Assembly: GCF_900184995.1 (NCBI RefSeq)
Contig: NZ_LT860097.1
Location: 1-64,000, forward strand
Source: Konateibacter massiliensis
GTDB lineage: Bacteria > Bacillota > Clostridia > Lachnospirales > Lachnospiraceae
DNA length: 64,000 nt
Direction: 5' to 3'
The translations under genes were made by a program, and so were the position numbers. Shown one piece after another: positions 45,082-51,891 of the stretch. The notes under the pieces were generated by a model that was not told where the DNA came from, made no database searches, and saw nothing but the letters and a program-made list of their open reading frames with translations. How positions within the stretch are numbered: the stretch's first letter is position 1; the number at the start of each line of letters is the position of its first letter.

Positions 45082-45117
45082 TTCGGGCACGAAGAATGTG
45101 CAAAGCACATTCTTTAT
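45082..45117 (+). repeat. fragment of family 3 repeat (3' hairpin only)
   Basis: TTCGGGCACGAA followed by GAATGTGC-AAA-GCACATTC and T-rich sequence equals the 3' part of family 3 elements (compare copy B at 14069). The upstream parts are missing. Confidence 0.6.
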
Positions 45118-45144
45118 TTAAAATAAGATTAAGCAAATAAAGGA

Positions 45145-46917
45145 ATGGTGTTAAAGTTGGAAAAATGGTTTATACAGACGAAAAAAGCAGATTTTGAGCA
45201 GATTGGAAAAACCTTTCATATAGATCCTGTCATAGCACGAATTATCCGCAACAGGGAAGTTATCACAGACGAAGAAATCAAAATGTATTTAGAAGGAACG
45301 TTAAAGGACCTTCACAGTCCGTGGCTTATGAAGGATATGGACAAGGCGGTTGGCTTGATACAGACAAAAATTTCAGAGCAGAAAAAAATAAGAGTGATAG
45401 GCGACTATGATATTGACGGAGTGAATGCCACCTACATTCTGCTAAAGGGCTTAAAGCGGTGCGGTGCTGCCGTTGACACGGATATCCCCGATCGAATGAA
45501 GGATGGATACGGAATTAATGAAAATCTGATTGATTCTGCAAAAGAAGCAGAGATTGACACCATTATTACCTGCGACAACGGAATTGCAGCCACAAGCCAG
45601 ATTGCTTACGCAAAGGAGCTTGGAATGACCGTGATTGTAACGGACCACCATGATATTCCATTTGAGGAGAAGGATGGTGTCAAAACAGAGATTTATCCGC
45701 CGGCGGATTCGATTGTCAATCCAAAACAAAGCGAGTGCACCTATCCCTTTGATAAAATATGCGGCGCTGTGGTGGCGTTTAAGCTTGTGCAGGCGTTGTA
45801 TGAGACATATGGCATAGCTCAGGAGGAATGTGAACCGCTTTTGGAAAATGCGGCACTTGCAACGGTTGGGGATGTGATGGATTTGTCCGATGAAAACAGA
45901 ATCATAGTAAAAGAGGGCTTAAAACGCATGAATCATACCTCGAGTAAGGGACTTTCCTCTCTGATTTCGTTGAACGGCTTGAAGGAAGGGGCAATCAGCT
46001 CCTATCATATCGGTTTTGTGCTTGGACCGTGCATCAACGCAGGCGGAAGATTGGACACCGCAAAGCGTGCCTTGGAGCTTCTAAACAGCGAGACAACAGA
46101 AGAGGCAGGAAGGCTTGCGGGAGACTTAAAAAATTTAAATGACAGCAGAAAAGCATTGACCTTAAAAGGTTTAGAGGAAGCCTTACATATCATAGAGACA
46201 ACAGAACTTAAGAAAGATAAGGTTTTAATCGTCTATCTTGGAGAATGTCATGAAAGTCTTGCGGGGATTATTGCGGGACGTATTCGGGAAAACTATAATA
46301 AGCCTGTTATTGTATTCACTGATGCAGAAGGCTGTGCAAAAGGCTCAGGCCGCTCGATTGAGGCTTACAATATGTTTGAGGAGCTATCCAAATTTAAAGA
46401 GCTTTATTTAAAGTTTGGAGGACATCCGATGGCAGCCGGACTTTCCCTGCCTACCGAAAACATTGATATATTGAGAAAAAAGCTGAATGAGGAGACCGTT
46501 CTCACTGAGGAGGATTTTATCGCAAAGGTCATGATTGATGTTCCGATGCCGCTTCATTATATTACGGAAGAACTGATTGAGCAGTTGGAGCTTTTAGAGC
46601 CTTTCGGAAAGGGAAATGAAAAGCCGACCTTTGCCGAGAAGAACATAAAGGTACTAAGTGCCAGAATACTGGGGAAGAACCAAAATGTCTTAAAGCTGTC
46701 AGTGCAGAATGAAACGGGAACAAAGCTTGATGCCCTCTATTTTGGCAATATTGATAAGTTTAATGACTTCTTGATTGAAAAATATGGAGAAGAGGAAAAG
46801 GATAGACTGTATGCGGGAAGGGCAAGTGAAGTACGTCTCTCACTTACTTATTATCCAAGCATCAATGAGTATAACGGCAATAGGACGATACAGATTGTGA
46901 TAAAAAACTTTTGTTAG
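45145..46917 (+). CDS. recJ: single-stranded-DNA-specific exonuclease RecJ
   Basis: The 590-residue protein has the DHH phosphoesterase motifs GDYDIDGVNATY (about residues 79-90), DNGIAA and VTDHHDIP, the DHHA1 segment GGHPMAAG and an OB-like C-terminal region with LEPFGKGNEKPTF. RecJ degrades single-stranded DNA 5'-3' in recombination and repair. It is slightly short for the family but complete. The ATG at 45145 touches its AAAGGA site; a TTG at 45157 (12 nt after that site) is an alternative start. MITE-like copy Y follows. Confidence 0.9.
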   Translation: MVLKLEKWFIQTKKADFEQIGKTFHIDPVIARIIRNREVITDEEIKMYLEGTLKDLHSPWLMKDMDKAVGLIQTKISEQKKIRVIGDYDIDGVNATYILLKGLKRCGAAVDTDIPDRMKDGYGINENLIDSAKEAEIDTIITCDNGIAATSQIAYAKELGMTVIVTDHHDIPFEEKDGVKTEIYPPADSIVNPKQSECTYPFDKICGAVVAFKLVQALYETYGIAQEECEPLLENAALATVGDVMDLSDENRIIVKEGLKRMNHTSSKGLSSLISLNGLKEGAISSYHIGFVLGPCINAGGRLDTAKRALELLNSETTEEAGRLAGDLKNLNDSRKALTLKGLEEALHIIETTELKKDKVLIVYLGECHESLAGIIAGRIRENYNKPVIVFTDAEGCAKGSGRSIEAYNMFEELSKFKELYLKFGGHPMAAGLSLPTENIDILRKKLNEETVLTEEDFIAKVMIDVPMPLHYITEELIEQLELLEPFGKGNEKPTFAEKNIKVLSARILGKNQNVLKLSVQNETGTKLDALYFGNIDKFNDFLIEKYGEEEKDRLYAGRASEVRLSLTYYPSINEYNGNRTIQIVIKNFC

Positions 46918-46942
46918 GCAGTAAAATTAAGTATCTTATGGC

Positions 46943-47125
46943 TACTATTCAGCCATGCCATTCATAATGTGCCAAATATACCGTTATTCCAAGTATTTTA
47001 TGAGATGATTGGCACATTATTCATGTCGGGCGTCCGCCCTATAGAAATAATTATATAAAATGTCCTTAGCGTGCAAGCACTCACGGTCATTTTATATAAT
47101 TATTTCTGCATGGCTGAACTGTTTA
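46943..47125 (+). mobile_element. MITE-like element, family 4, copy Y
   Basis: The ends are CTATTCAGCCATGC and GCATGGCTGAACTGTTTAC. The interior follows copy X closely: CATTCATAATGTGCC pairs with GGCACATTATTCATG, GGGCGTCCGCCC, and ATTATATAAAATG pairs with CATTTTATATAAT. X has ATTCTATAAAATG/CATTTTATAGAAT at that place, a change on both sides that keeps the pair. It starts 26 nt after the recJ stop and ends just before the T-box promoter. Confidence 0.75.
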
Positions 47126-47135
47126 CAAAATAAGG

Positions 47136-47164
47136 TTGCAATGCCCTGAAAGATGTGATAAGAT
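47136..47164 (+). promoter_or_regulatory. promoter of the T-box leader
   Basis: TTGCAA (47136-47141), a 17-nt spacer and TAAGAT (47159-47164). The leader RNA would start near 47171, 10 nt after the end of MITE-like copy Y upstream. Confidence 0.65.
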
Positions 47165-47187
47165 TTTAGTTAAATATCAAATGCAAT

Positions 47188-47488
47188 GAAAGAGACTCTA
47201 ATCCGCATCAACATTGGCAGAAGCCGATATTGGAGCAGCCAATTTTAAAATTGGCTTGAGATAACCGACAGGAAGGAAGCGTCACCGACTGAGAACGCCT
47301 CTTAGGGGAAACGGATAAAAGGGAACACTCTGGAGCAGACTTGTCGAAACGGTATCTTAGTAGGCTTGTACGTGACATGCGTTAAATGTGTGAGTGGAGA
47401 GAGAAGGAAGCTTCTGTCTCAATGCGGGTGGTACCGCGGGAATTATTGTAATCCCGTCCCAGAATACGAAGTATTCTGGGACTTTTTT
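47188..47488 (+). promoter_or_regulatory. T-box riboswitch, asparagine type
   Basis: A tRNA-sensing leader. Stem I closes with AAGAG (47190-47194) and CTCTT (47299-47303). Just inside, GAGAACG places AAC (Asn) at 47294-47296 as the specifier codon. The T-box CGGGTGGTACCGCG is at 47425-47438, and the terminator GTCCCAGAATAC-GAA-GTATTCTGGGAC with six T ends at 47488. Uncharged tRNA-Asn should favour read-through. The genes it is expected to serve, gatCAB, now lie almost 1 kb downstream behind an IS200-type element. Specifier choice is by position, not by folding software. Confidence 0.9.
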
Positions 47489-47560
47489 GTATAAACAGAA
47501 AAAATAAACCTCCGGCTATGCCGGTGGTCCCACGGTTTTGCTTTAGATTCAAGCAAAAAA

Positions 47561-47615
47561 CCTCCTATGTTATAATAATTGCGGGTTTAGCCAACCACAA
47601 AAAAGACATAGGAGG
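47561..47615 (+). promoter_or_regulatory. RBS-sequestering hairpin and promoter of tnpA
   Basis: CCTCCTATGT (47561-47570) is the exact complement of ACATAGGAGG (47606-47615), which contains the tnpA ribosome site. A TATAAT (47571-47576) begins right after the first arm. RNA started from this -10 box would lack the first arm and expose the ribosome site; RNA reading in from upstream would contain both arms and hide it. This mirrors the known protection of IS200 from impinging transcription. Confidence 0.7.
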
Positions 47616-47623
47616 TATCCAAA

Positions 47624-48097
47624 ATGGATATGAATAGTTTAGCCCATACTAAATGGGAATGCAAGTATCATTTGGTATTTGCACCAAAATACAGAAGACA
47701 GATAGTATATGGAAAAATTAAAGCAGATATTGCTCAAATATTAAGTACATTATGTAAGCGTAAAGGAATAGAGATAATGGAAGCAGAATGTTGTGTGGAT
47801 CATATTCACATGTTAGTTAGAATACCACCCAAATATAGTGTGTCTGAAATAATGGGATATCTAAAAGGAAAAAGTTCACTGATGATATTTGAAAGACATG
47901 CTAATCTAAAATATAAGTATGGAAATCGCCATTTTTGGTGTAGAGGATATTATGTAGATACGGTAGGAAAAAATACAAAGAAGATACAAGAATATATTGC
48001 AAATCAATTGAAAGAAGATCATGAATCGGATCAAATGACATTGAATGAATATATAGACCCGTTCACGGGTGAGCCAGTACAAAAAAGCAAGAAGTAG
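47624..48097 (+). CDS. tnpA: IS200/IS605 family transposase TnpA (Y1 HUH)
   Basis: The 157-residue protein is a full-length Y1 transposase. The HUH motif is H60-I-H62 in CVDHIHMLV, and the probable catalytic tyrosine is Tyr124 in KKIQEYIANQ. It cuts and joins single-stranded DNA at the hairpin ends, usually during replication. AGGAGG lies 8 nt before the ATG. Reading frame and length are intact, so the element may be active. Codon use looks more A-rich than that of the neighbouring gat genes. Confidence 0.95.
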   Translation: MDMNSLAHTKWECKYHLVFAPKYRRQIVYGKIKADIAQILSTLCKRKGIEIMEAECCVDHIHMLVRIPPKYSVSEIMGYLKGKSSLMIFERHANLKYKYGNRHFWCRGYYVDTVGKNTKKIQEYIANQLKEDHESDQMTLNEYIDPFTGEPVQKSKK

Positions 48098-48272
48098 TCC
48101 CTGAAAGGGAAGCTAGGGAATAAAGCTATAATGAAAGGCTCAAGGAGCTTGCAGGAGTAAGGAGGCAATAAAAAAGGCCCTTTAGGGCTGCCTGAGAAGG
48201 AAGTGCGGTTGGCAAAACCATCAGGCGCCTCCGGGCGCAAGCAGGGAATAGACCCTTACAGGGTCAGAGCAA
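48098..48272 (+). ncRNA. structured non-coding 3' region of the IS200-type element
   Basis: The ~175 nt between the tnpA stop and the right-end hairpin hold several small hairpins: CCCTGAAAGGG, GGCCCTTTAGGGCT, GGCGCCTCCGGGCGC and GACCCTTACAGGGTC. No reading frame is seen. It could be a remnant of an omega-RNA scaffold from a lost tnpB, an antisense-type regulator, or only DNA hairpins used in transposition. Transcription is not shown. Confidence 0.4.
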
Positions 48273-48300
48273 GCCACCGGCTAAGCCGGTGGTCTTGACT

Positions 48301-48427
48301 TGTATCATAGGAAATTCTTGCAAATTTCCTATGACATTAAAAAATATTATGCGCACCTCGCGGAGGGGAAGTAGTTGCTTCGCAACCCGCTCGGGCGCGA
48401 AGCGTGAGCAGAGCTCACACTTTCTTG
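48301..48427 (+). repeat. structured dispersed repeat, family 3, copy D
   Basis: A full copy: ATCATAGGAAATTC...AAATTTCCTATGA, ATATTATGCGCACCTCGCGGAG, GTTGCTTCGCAAC, CCGCTCGGGCGCGAAG and GTGAGC-AGA-GCTCAC. It begins at the right end of the IS200-type element and ends 31 nt before gatC. Confidence 0.8.
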
Positions 48428-48458
48428 TATTCTATTAAAAAGATAAAGGAGAATGATT

Positions 48459-48752
48459 ATGGCAAATGTAATTACAGATGAAACAATTGAATATGTAGGT
48501 ATATTGGCAAAGCTTGAACTTTCTGAAGAGGAAAAGGAGCAGGCAAAAAAAGATATGACGAACATGCTTAATTATATTGATATGTTAAATGAACTGAACA
48601 CAGAGGGCGTAGAGCCGATGTCACATGTATTTCCGGTACACAACGTGTTCCGCGAGGATGTTATTGTAAACGGCGATGACAGAGAAAAAATACTTGCAAA
48701 TGCTCCGCAGAAAAAAGACGGAAGCTTCCAAGTACCGAAAACCGTAGAATAG
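48459..48752 (+). CDS. gatC: Asp-tRNA(Asn)/Glu-tRNA(Gln) amidotransferase subunit GatC
   Basis: The 97-residue protein is the small subunit that stabilises GatA in the GatCAB complex. Family marks are [41 protein letters not shown] and the end [11 protein letters not shown]. The start is ATG 48459, 8 nt after AAAGGAG; ATG 48453 is too close. It is the first gene of gatC-gatA-gatB. An Asn T-box upstream suggests that Asn-tRNA formation is the regulated job. Confidence 0.93.
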   Translation: MANVITDETIEYVGILAKLELSEEEKEQAKKDMTNMLNYIDMLNELNTEGVEPMSHVFPVHNVFREDVIVNGDDREKILANAPQKKDGSFQVPKTVE

Positions 48753-48763
48753 GAGGAATTACG

Positions 48764-50236
48764 ATGAACCTGATGAGTTTAACTGCCGTGGAACTCGGCA
48801 AAAAAATAAAAGCAAAAGAAGTGACAGTGGAAGAAGCAGTAAAAGCAGCACTGGCACAGATTAAAGAAGTGGAAGACAGCGTGAACAGCTATGTGACCGT
48901 AGATGAAGAAGGCGCGTTAAAAAGAGCAGCAGAGGTGCAAAAGCTGATTGACAGCGGCGAGCTTACCGGACCTTTGGCAGGTGTGCCGGTTGCGATTAAG
49001 GATAATATGTGTACCGAGGGGCTTCTCACAACATGCAGCTCCAAGATTTTAGGAAACTTTAAGCCGACCTATACGGCGGAAGCAGTTTTGAACTTGGAAA
49101 AGGCGGGAGCTGTTGTAATCGGTAAGACAAATATGGACGAGTTTGCGATGGGAAGTACAACAGAAACATCTGCTTTTGGTGAGACGAAAAATCCTTGGGA
49201 TTTGTCACATGTGCCGGGCGGCTCCTCAGGCGGCTCCTGTGCTGCGGTTGCGGCAGAGGAATGCTCCTTTGCACTCGGCTCTGATACGGGCGGCTCCATC
49301 AGACAGCCTAGCTCTTTCTGCGGTGTGACCGGAATTAAACCAACCTACGGAACAGTATCTCGTTACGGTCTCATTGCCTATGGTTCTTCCTTGGATCAAA
49401 TCGGACCGGTTGCAAAGGATGTGACAGACTGTGCGACAGTGCTTGAGACAATCGCTTCTCACGATGCTAAGGACAGTACATCCATTGAGAGAGAAGACTA
49501 TGACTTTACCGCAGCACTTGTGGATAATGTAAAGGGTATGAGAATTGGTATTCCAAGAGATTATTTGGGTGAAGGTCTAGACCCGGAGGTAAAGGCGGCA
49601 GTGCTGAAGGCAGCAGAGGAGTTGAAGGCAAAGGGCGCAATTGTGGAAGAGTTTGATTTAAGTCTTGTAGAATATGCAATCCCTGCTTACTATATTATCG
49701 CTTCCGCAGAGGCAAGTTCGAATCTGGCACGTTTTGACGGAGTAAAATATGGCTACCGCACAGAGAATTTTGACGGACTTCACAATATGTACAAAAAGAC
49801 GAGAAGTGAGGGCTTCGGAGCAGAGGTAAAACGAAGAATTATGCTTGGCTCCTTCGTTCTTAGCAGCGGCTATTATGACGCTTATTATATTAAGGCACTG
49901 AGAACAAAAGCGCTGATTAAAAAAGCATTTGATAAGGCGTTTGAAAAATATGATGTAATTTTAGGACCTGCGGCGCCGACTACGGCACCAAAGCTTGGAG
50001 ACAGTTTGAGTGACCCGATTAAGATGTATTTGGGTGATATCTATACGATTTCCGTGAATTTAGCAGGACTTCCGGGCATCAGCCTTCCATGCGGTGTTGA
50101 TTCTAAGGGACTTCCAATCGGCTTGCAATTGATTGGCGATTGCTTTATGGAAAAGAAAATTATTCAGGCGGCATATGCTTACGAGTGTACACGTGCCTAT
50201 GAGCGTTGTGAGATTGCAAAGAAAGGGGACAAATAA
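48764..50236 (+). CDS. gatA: Asp-tRNA(Asn)/Glu-tRNA(Gln) amidotransferase subunit GatA
   Basis: The 490-residue protein is the glutaminase subunit that frees ammonia from glutamine for transamidation of misacylated tRNA. The amidase signature is complete: catalytic Lys in PVAIKDNMCT (about residue 79), GGSSGGSCAAVAA with the cis-Ser, and the nucleophile Ser in DTGGSIRQPSSFCG. AGGAGG precedes the start, and it lies 11 nt after gatC. Confidence 0.96.
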   Translation: MNLMSLTAVELGKKIKAKEVTVEEAVKAALAQIKEVEDSVNSYVTVDEEGALKRAAEVQKLIDSGELTGPLAGVPVAIKDNMCTEGLLTTCSSKILGNFKPTYTAEAVLNLEKAGAVVIGKTNMDEFAMGSTTETSAFGETKNPWDLSHVPGGSSGGSCAAVAAEECSFALGSDTGGSIRQPSSFCGVTGIKPTYGTVSRYGLIAYGSSLDQIGPVAKDVTDCATVLETIASHDAKDSTSIEREDYDFTAALVDNVKGMRIGIPRDYLGEGLDPEVKAAVLKAAEELKAKGAIVEEFDLSLVEYAIPAYYIIASAEASSNLARFDGVKYGYRTENFDGLHNMYKKTRSEGFGAEVKRRIMLGSFVLSSGYYDAYYIKALRTKALIKKAFDKAFEKYDVILGPAAPTTAPKLGDSLSDPIKMYLGDIYTISVNLAGLPGISLPCGVDSKGLPIGLQLIGDCFMEKKIIQAAYAYECTRAYERCEIAKKGDK

Positions 50237-50237
50237 G

Positions 50238-51668
50238 ATGAGCAAACAATATGAAACAGTCATTGGACTTGAAGTGCATGTTGAATTGGCAACAAAGACA
50301 AAAATATTTTGTTCCTGCAGCACCCAGTTTGGCGGGGCGCCGAATACACATACCTGCCCGGTATGTACAGGTATGCCGGGTTCCCTTCCGGTGTTGAATA
50401 AGCAGGTGGTAGAATATGCGGCAGCGGTTGGACTTGCAACCGGCTGTACCATTACACAAAACTGTAAATTTGACAGAAAGAATTATTTTTATCCGGACAA
50501 TCCGCAGAACTATCAGATTTCCCAGCTCTATTATCCGATTTGCCGGGACGGCGGAATTGAGATTGAGACAGAGAACGGAAAAAAGACAATTCGTCTTCAT
50601 GAGATTCATATGGAGGAGGATGCAGGAAAGCTGATTCACGATGAGTGGGACGACTGCTCCTTAGTAGATTTTAACCGAAGCGGCGTACCTTTGATTGAAA
50701 TTGTATCAGAGCCGGATATGCGAAGTGCAGAAGAGGTAATCGCTTATTTGGATAAGCTGAGACTTATTATCCAGTATTTGGGTGCTTCTGATTGTAAGCT
50801 TCAGGAGGGCTCCATGAGAGCTGATGTAAACCTTTCTCTTCGCGAGGTAGGAGCGAAGGAATTTGGAACGAGAACGGAAATGAAAAACTTAAACTCCTTC
50901 AAGGCAATTGCAAGAGCAATCGAGGGAGAGCGGGAACGTCAGATAGAATTGCTCGAAGAGGGCAAGGAAGTTGTTCAGGAGACAAGACGCTGGGACGATA
51001 CGAAGGAATGCTCCTATGCAATGCGTTCCAAAGAAGATGCACAGGATTACCGCTATTTCCCGGAGCCGGATTTGGTTCCGATTATCATCAGCGACGAGTG
51101 GCTGAGAGAAATCAGAGACAAGCAGCCGGAGCTTCGCGATGAGAAGAAAGCGAGATACAAAAAGGAATTTGATATTCCGGAATATGACATTGATATCATA
51201 ACAGCTTCCAAGAGAATGGCAGATATTTTCGAGGAGACGATAGCAATCTGTAACAAGCCGAAGAAGGTATCCAACTGGCTGATGGTTGAGACCATGAGAT
51301 TGTTAAAAGAGCATGACATGGAACCGCAGGACATTACATTTTCTCCGAAAAATCTGGCAAAGCTAATTGATTTAGCGGATGACGGAACGATTAACAGCAG
51401 CGTTGCCAAGGAAGTATTTGAAGTGATGTTCAAGGAGGATATCAATCCTGAGCAGTATGTGGAAGAAAAGGGCTTGAAATCCGTCAATGACGAAGGTGCT
51501 CTTCGCAGCACAATCGAGGGTGTTATCGCAGCAAATCCGCAGTCCGTTGAGGATTACAGAAGCGGTAAGGAAAAAGCAATTGGCTTCTTGGTTGGACAGA
51601 CGATGAAGGCAATGCAGGGAAAAGCAGATCCGGGCATGATTAATAAAATATTGAAGGAATTGTTGTAA
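50238..51668 (+). CDS. gatB: Asp-tRNA(Asn)/Glu-tRNA(Gln) amidotransferase subunit GatB
   Basis: The 476-residue protein binds the misacylated tRNA and activates Asp or Glu on it with ATP. Markers are VIGLEVHVEL at the N terminus, a zinc-binding cysteine set (CSCSTQFG...CPVC), DFNRSGVPLIEIVSEPD and the C-terminal YqeY-like tail (GKEKAIGFLVGQTMKAMQGK). The start is ATG 50238, 1 nt after the gatA stop, with AAGGGG upstream; the longer frame would overlap gatA by 100 nt. The family 1 hairpin downstream serves as terminator. Confidence 0.96.
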   Translation: MSKQYETVIGLEVHVELATKTKIFCSCSTQFGGAPNTHTCPVCTGMPGSLPVLNKQVVEYAAAVGLATGCTITQNCKFDRKNYFYPDNPQNYQISQLYYPICRDGGIEIETENGKKTIRLHEIHMEEDAGKLIHDEWDDCSLVDFNRSGVPLIEIVSEPDMRSAEEVIAYLDKLRLIIQYLGASDCKLQEGSMRADVNLSLREVGAKEFGTRTEMKNLNSFKAIARAIEGERERQIELLEEGKEVVQETRRWDDTKECSYAMRSKEDAQDYRYFPEPDLVPIIISDEWLREIRDKQPELRDEKKARYKKEFDIPEYDIDIITASKRMADIFEETIAICNKPKKVSNWLMVETMRLLKEHDMEPQDITFSPKNLAKLIDLADDGTINSSVAKEVFEVMFKEDINPEQYVEEKGLKSVNDEGALRSTIEGVIAANPQSVEDYRSGKEKAIGFLVGQTMKAMQGKADPGMINKILKELL

Positions 51669-51706
51669 CAATCGAGTTTGTTTGAATAAGTATAAAAATT
51701 ATATAA

Positions 51707-51811
51707 GCGCACGAATGCAAGTGGAAGATGTTACTACGTGACTGCATTCGGCGCGATAAAGCAGCCAAGTCCCTCATGAGTGAGGGACTTGGCTGCTTTG
51801 TTCTTCGTGCA
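51707..51811 (+). repeat. structured dispersed repeat, family 1, copy 2 / gatB terminator
   Basis: The outer arms GCACGAA and TTCGTGC enclose GAATGCA/TGCATTC with a GTTAC-TAC-GTGAC hairpin, then a perfect 18-bp hairpin AAGCAGCCAAGTCCCTCA-TGAG with its complement, followed by a T-rich tail. The first ~75 nt match 571-645. The long hairpin is a strong terminator candidate for gatCAB. The conserved upstream half is not needed for termination, which argues for another function. Confidence 0.8.
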
Positions 51812-51891
51812 AAAACATGTTTAAATTTAAGACAAATTTAAGCTCCATAATTTATGATAGGGAAAACAAGATAAAGAATAGGAGGTATCAT

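Larger units (their letters stand above)
47495..48300 (+). mobile_element. IS200-type insertion sequence (IS200/IS605 family)
   Basis: The element has one gene (tnpA) and matching subterminal hairpins: left CCTCCGGC-TAT-GCCGGTGG (47509-47527) and right CCACCGGC-TAA-GCCGGTGG (48274-48292). As expected for this family there are no terminal inverted repeats and no target duplication, so the outer limits are approximate. It inserted between the T-box terminator and the family 3 repeat in front of gatC, in the same direction as the operon. No tnpB is present. Confidence 0.85.

Noticed and set aside
45082-45117. independent terminator or attenuator for recJ
   Set aside because: The hairpin equals the 3' end of the family 3 repeat, so it is better explained as a repeat fragment, although it may still affect transcription.
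50133-50237. GatB extension overlapping gatA
   Set aside because: The ATG one base after the gatA stop has a ribosome site and begins the conserved GatB N terminus; the extension is out-of-frame gatA sequence.
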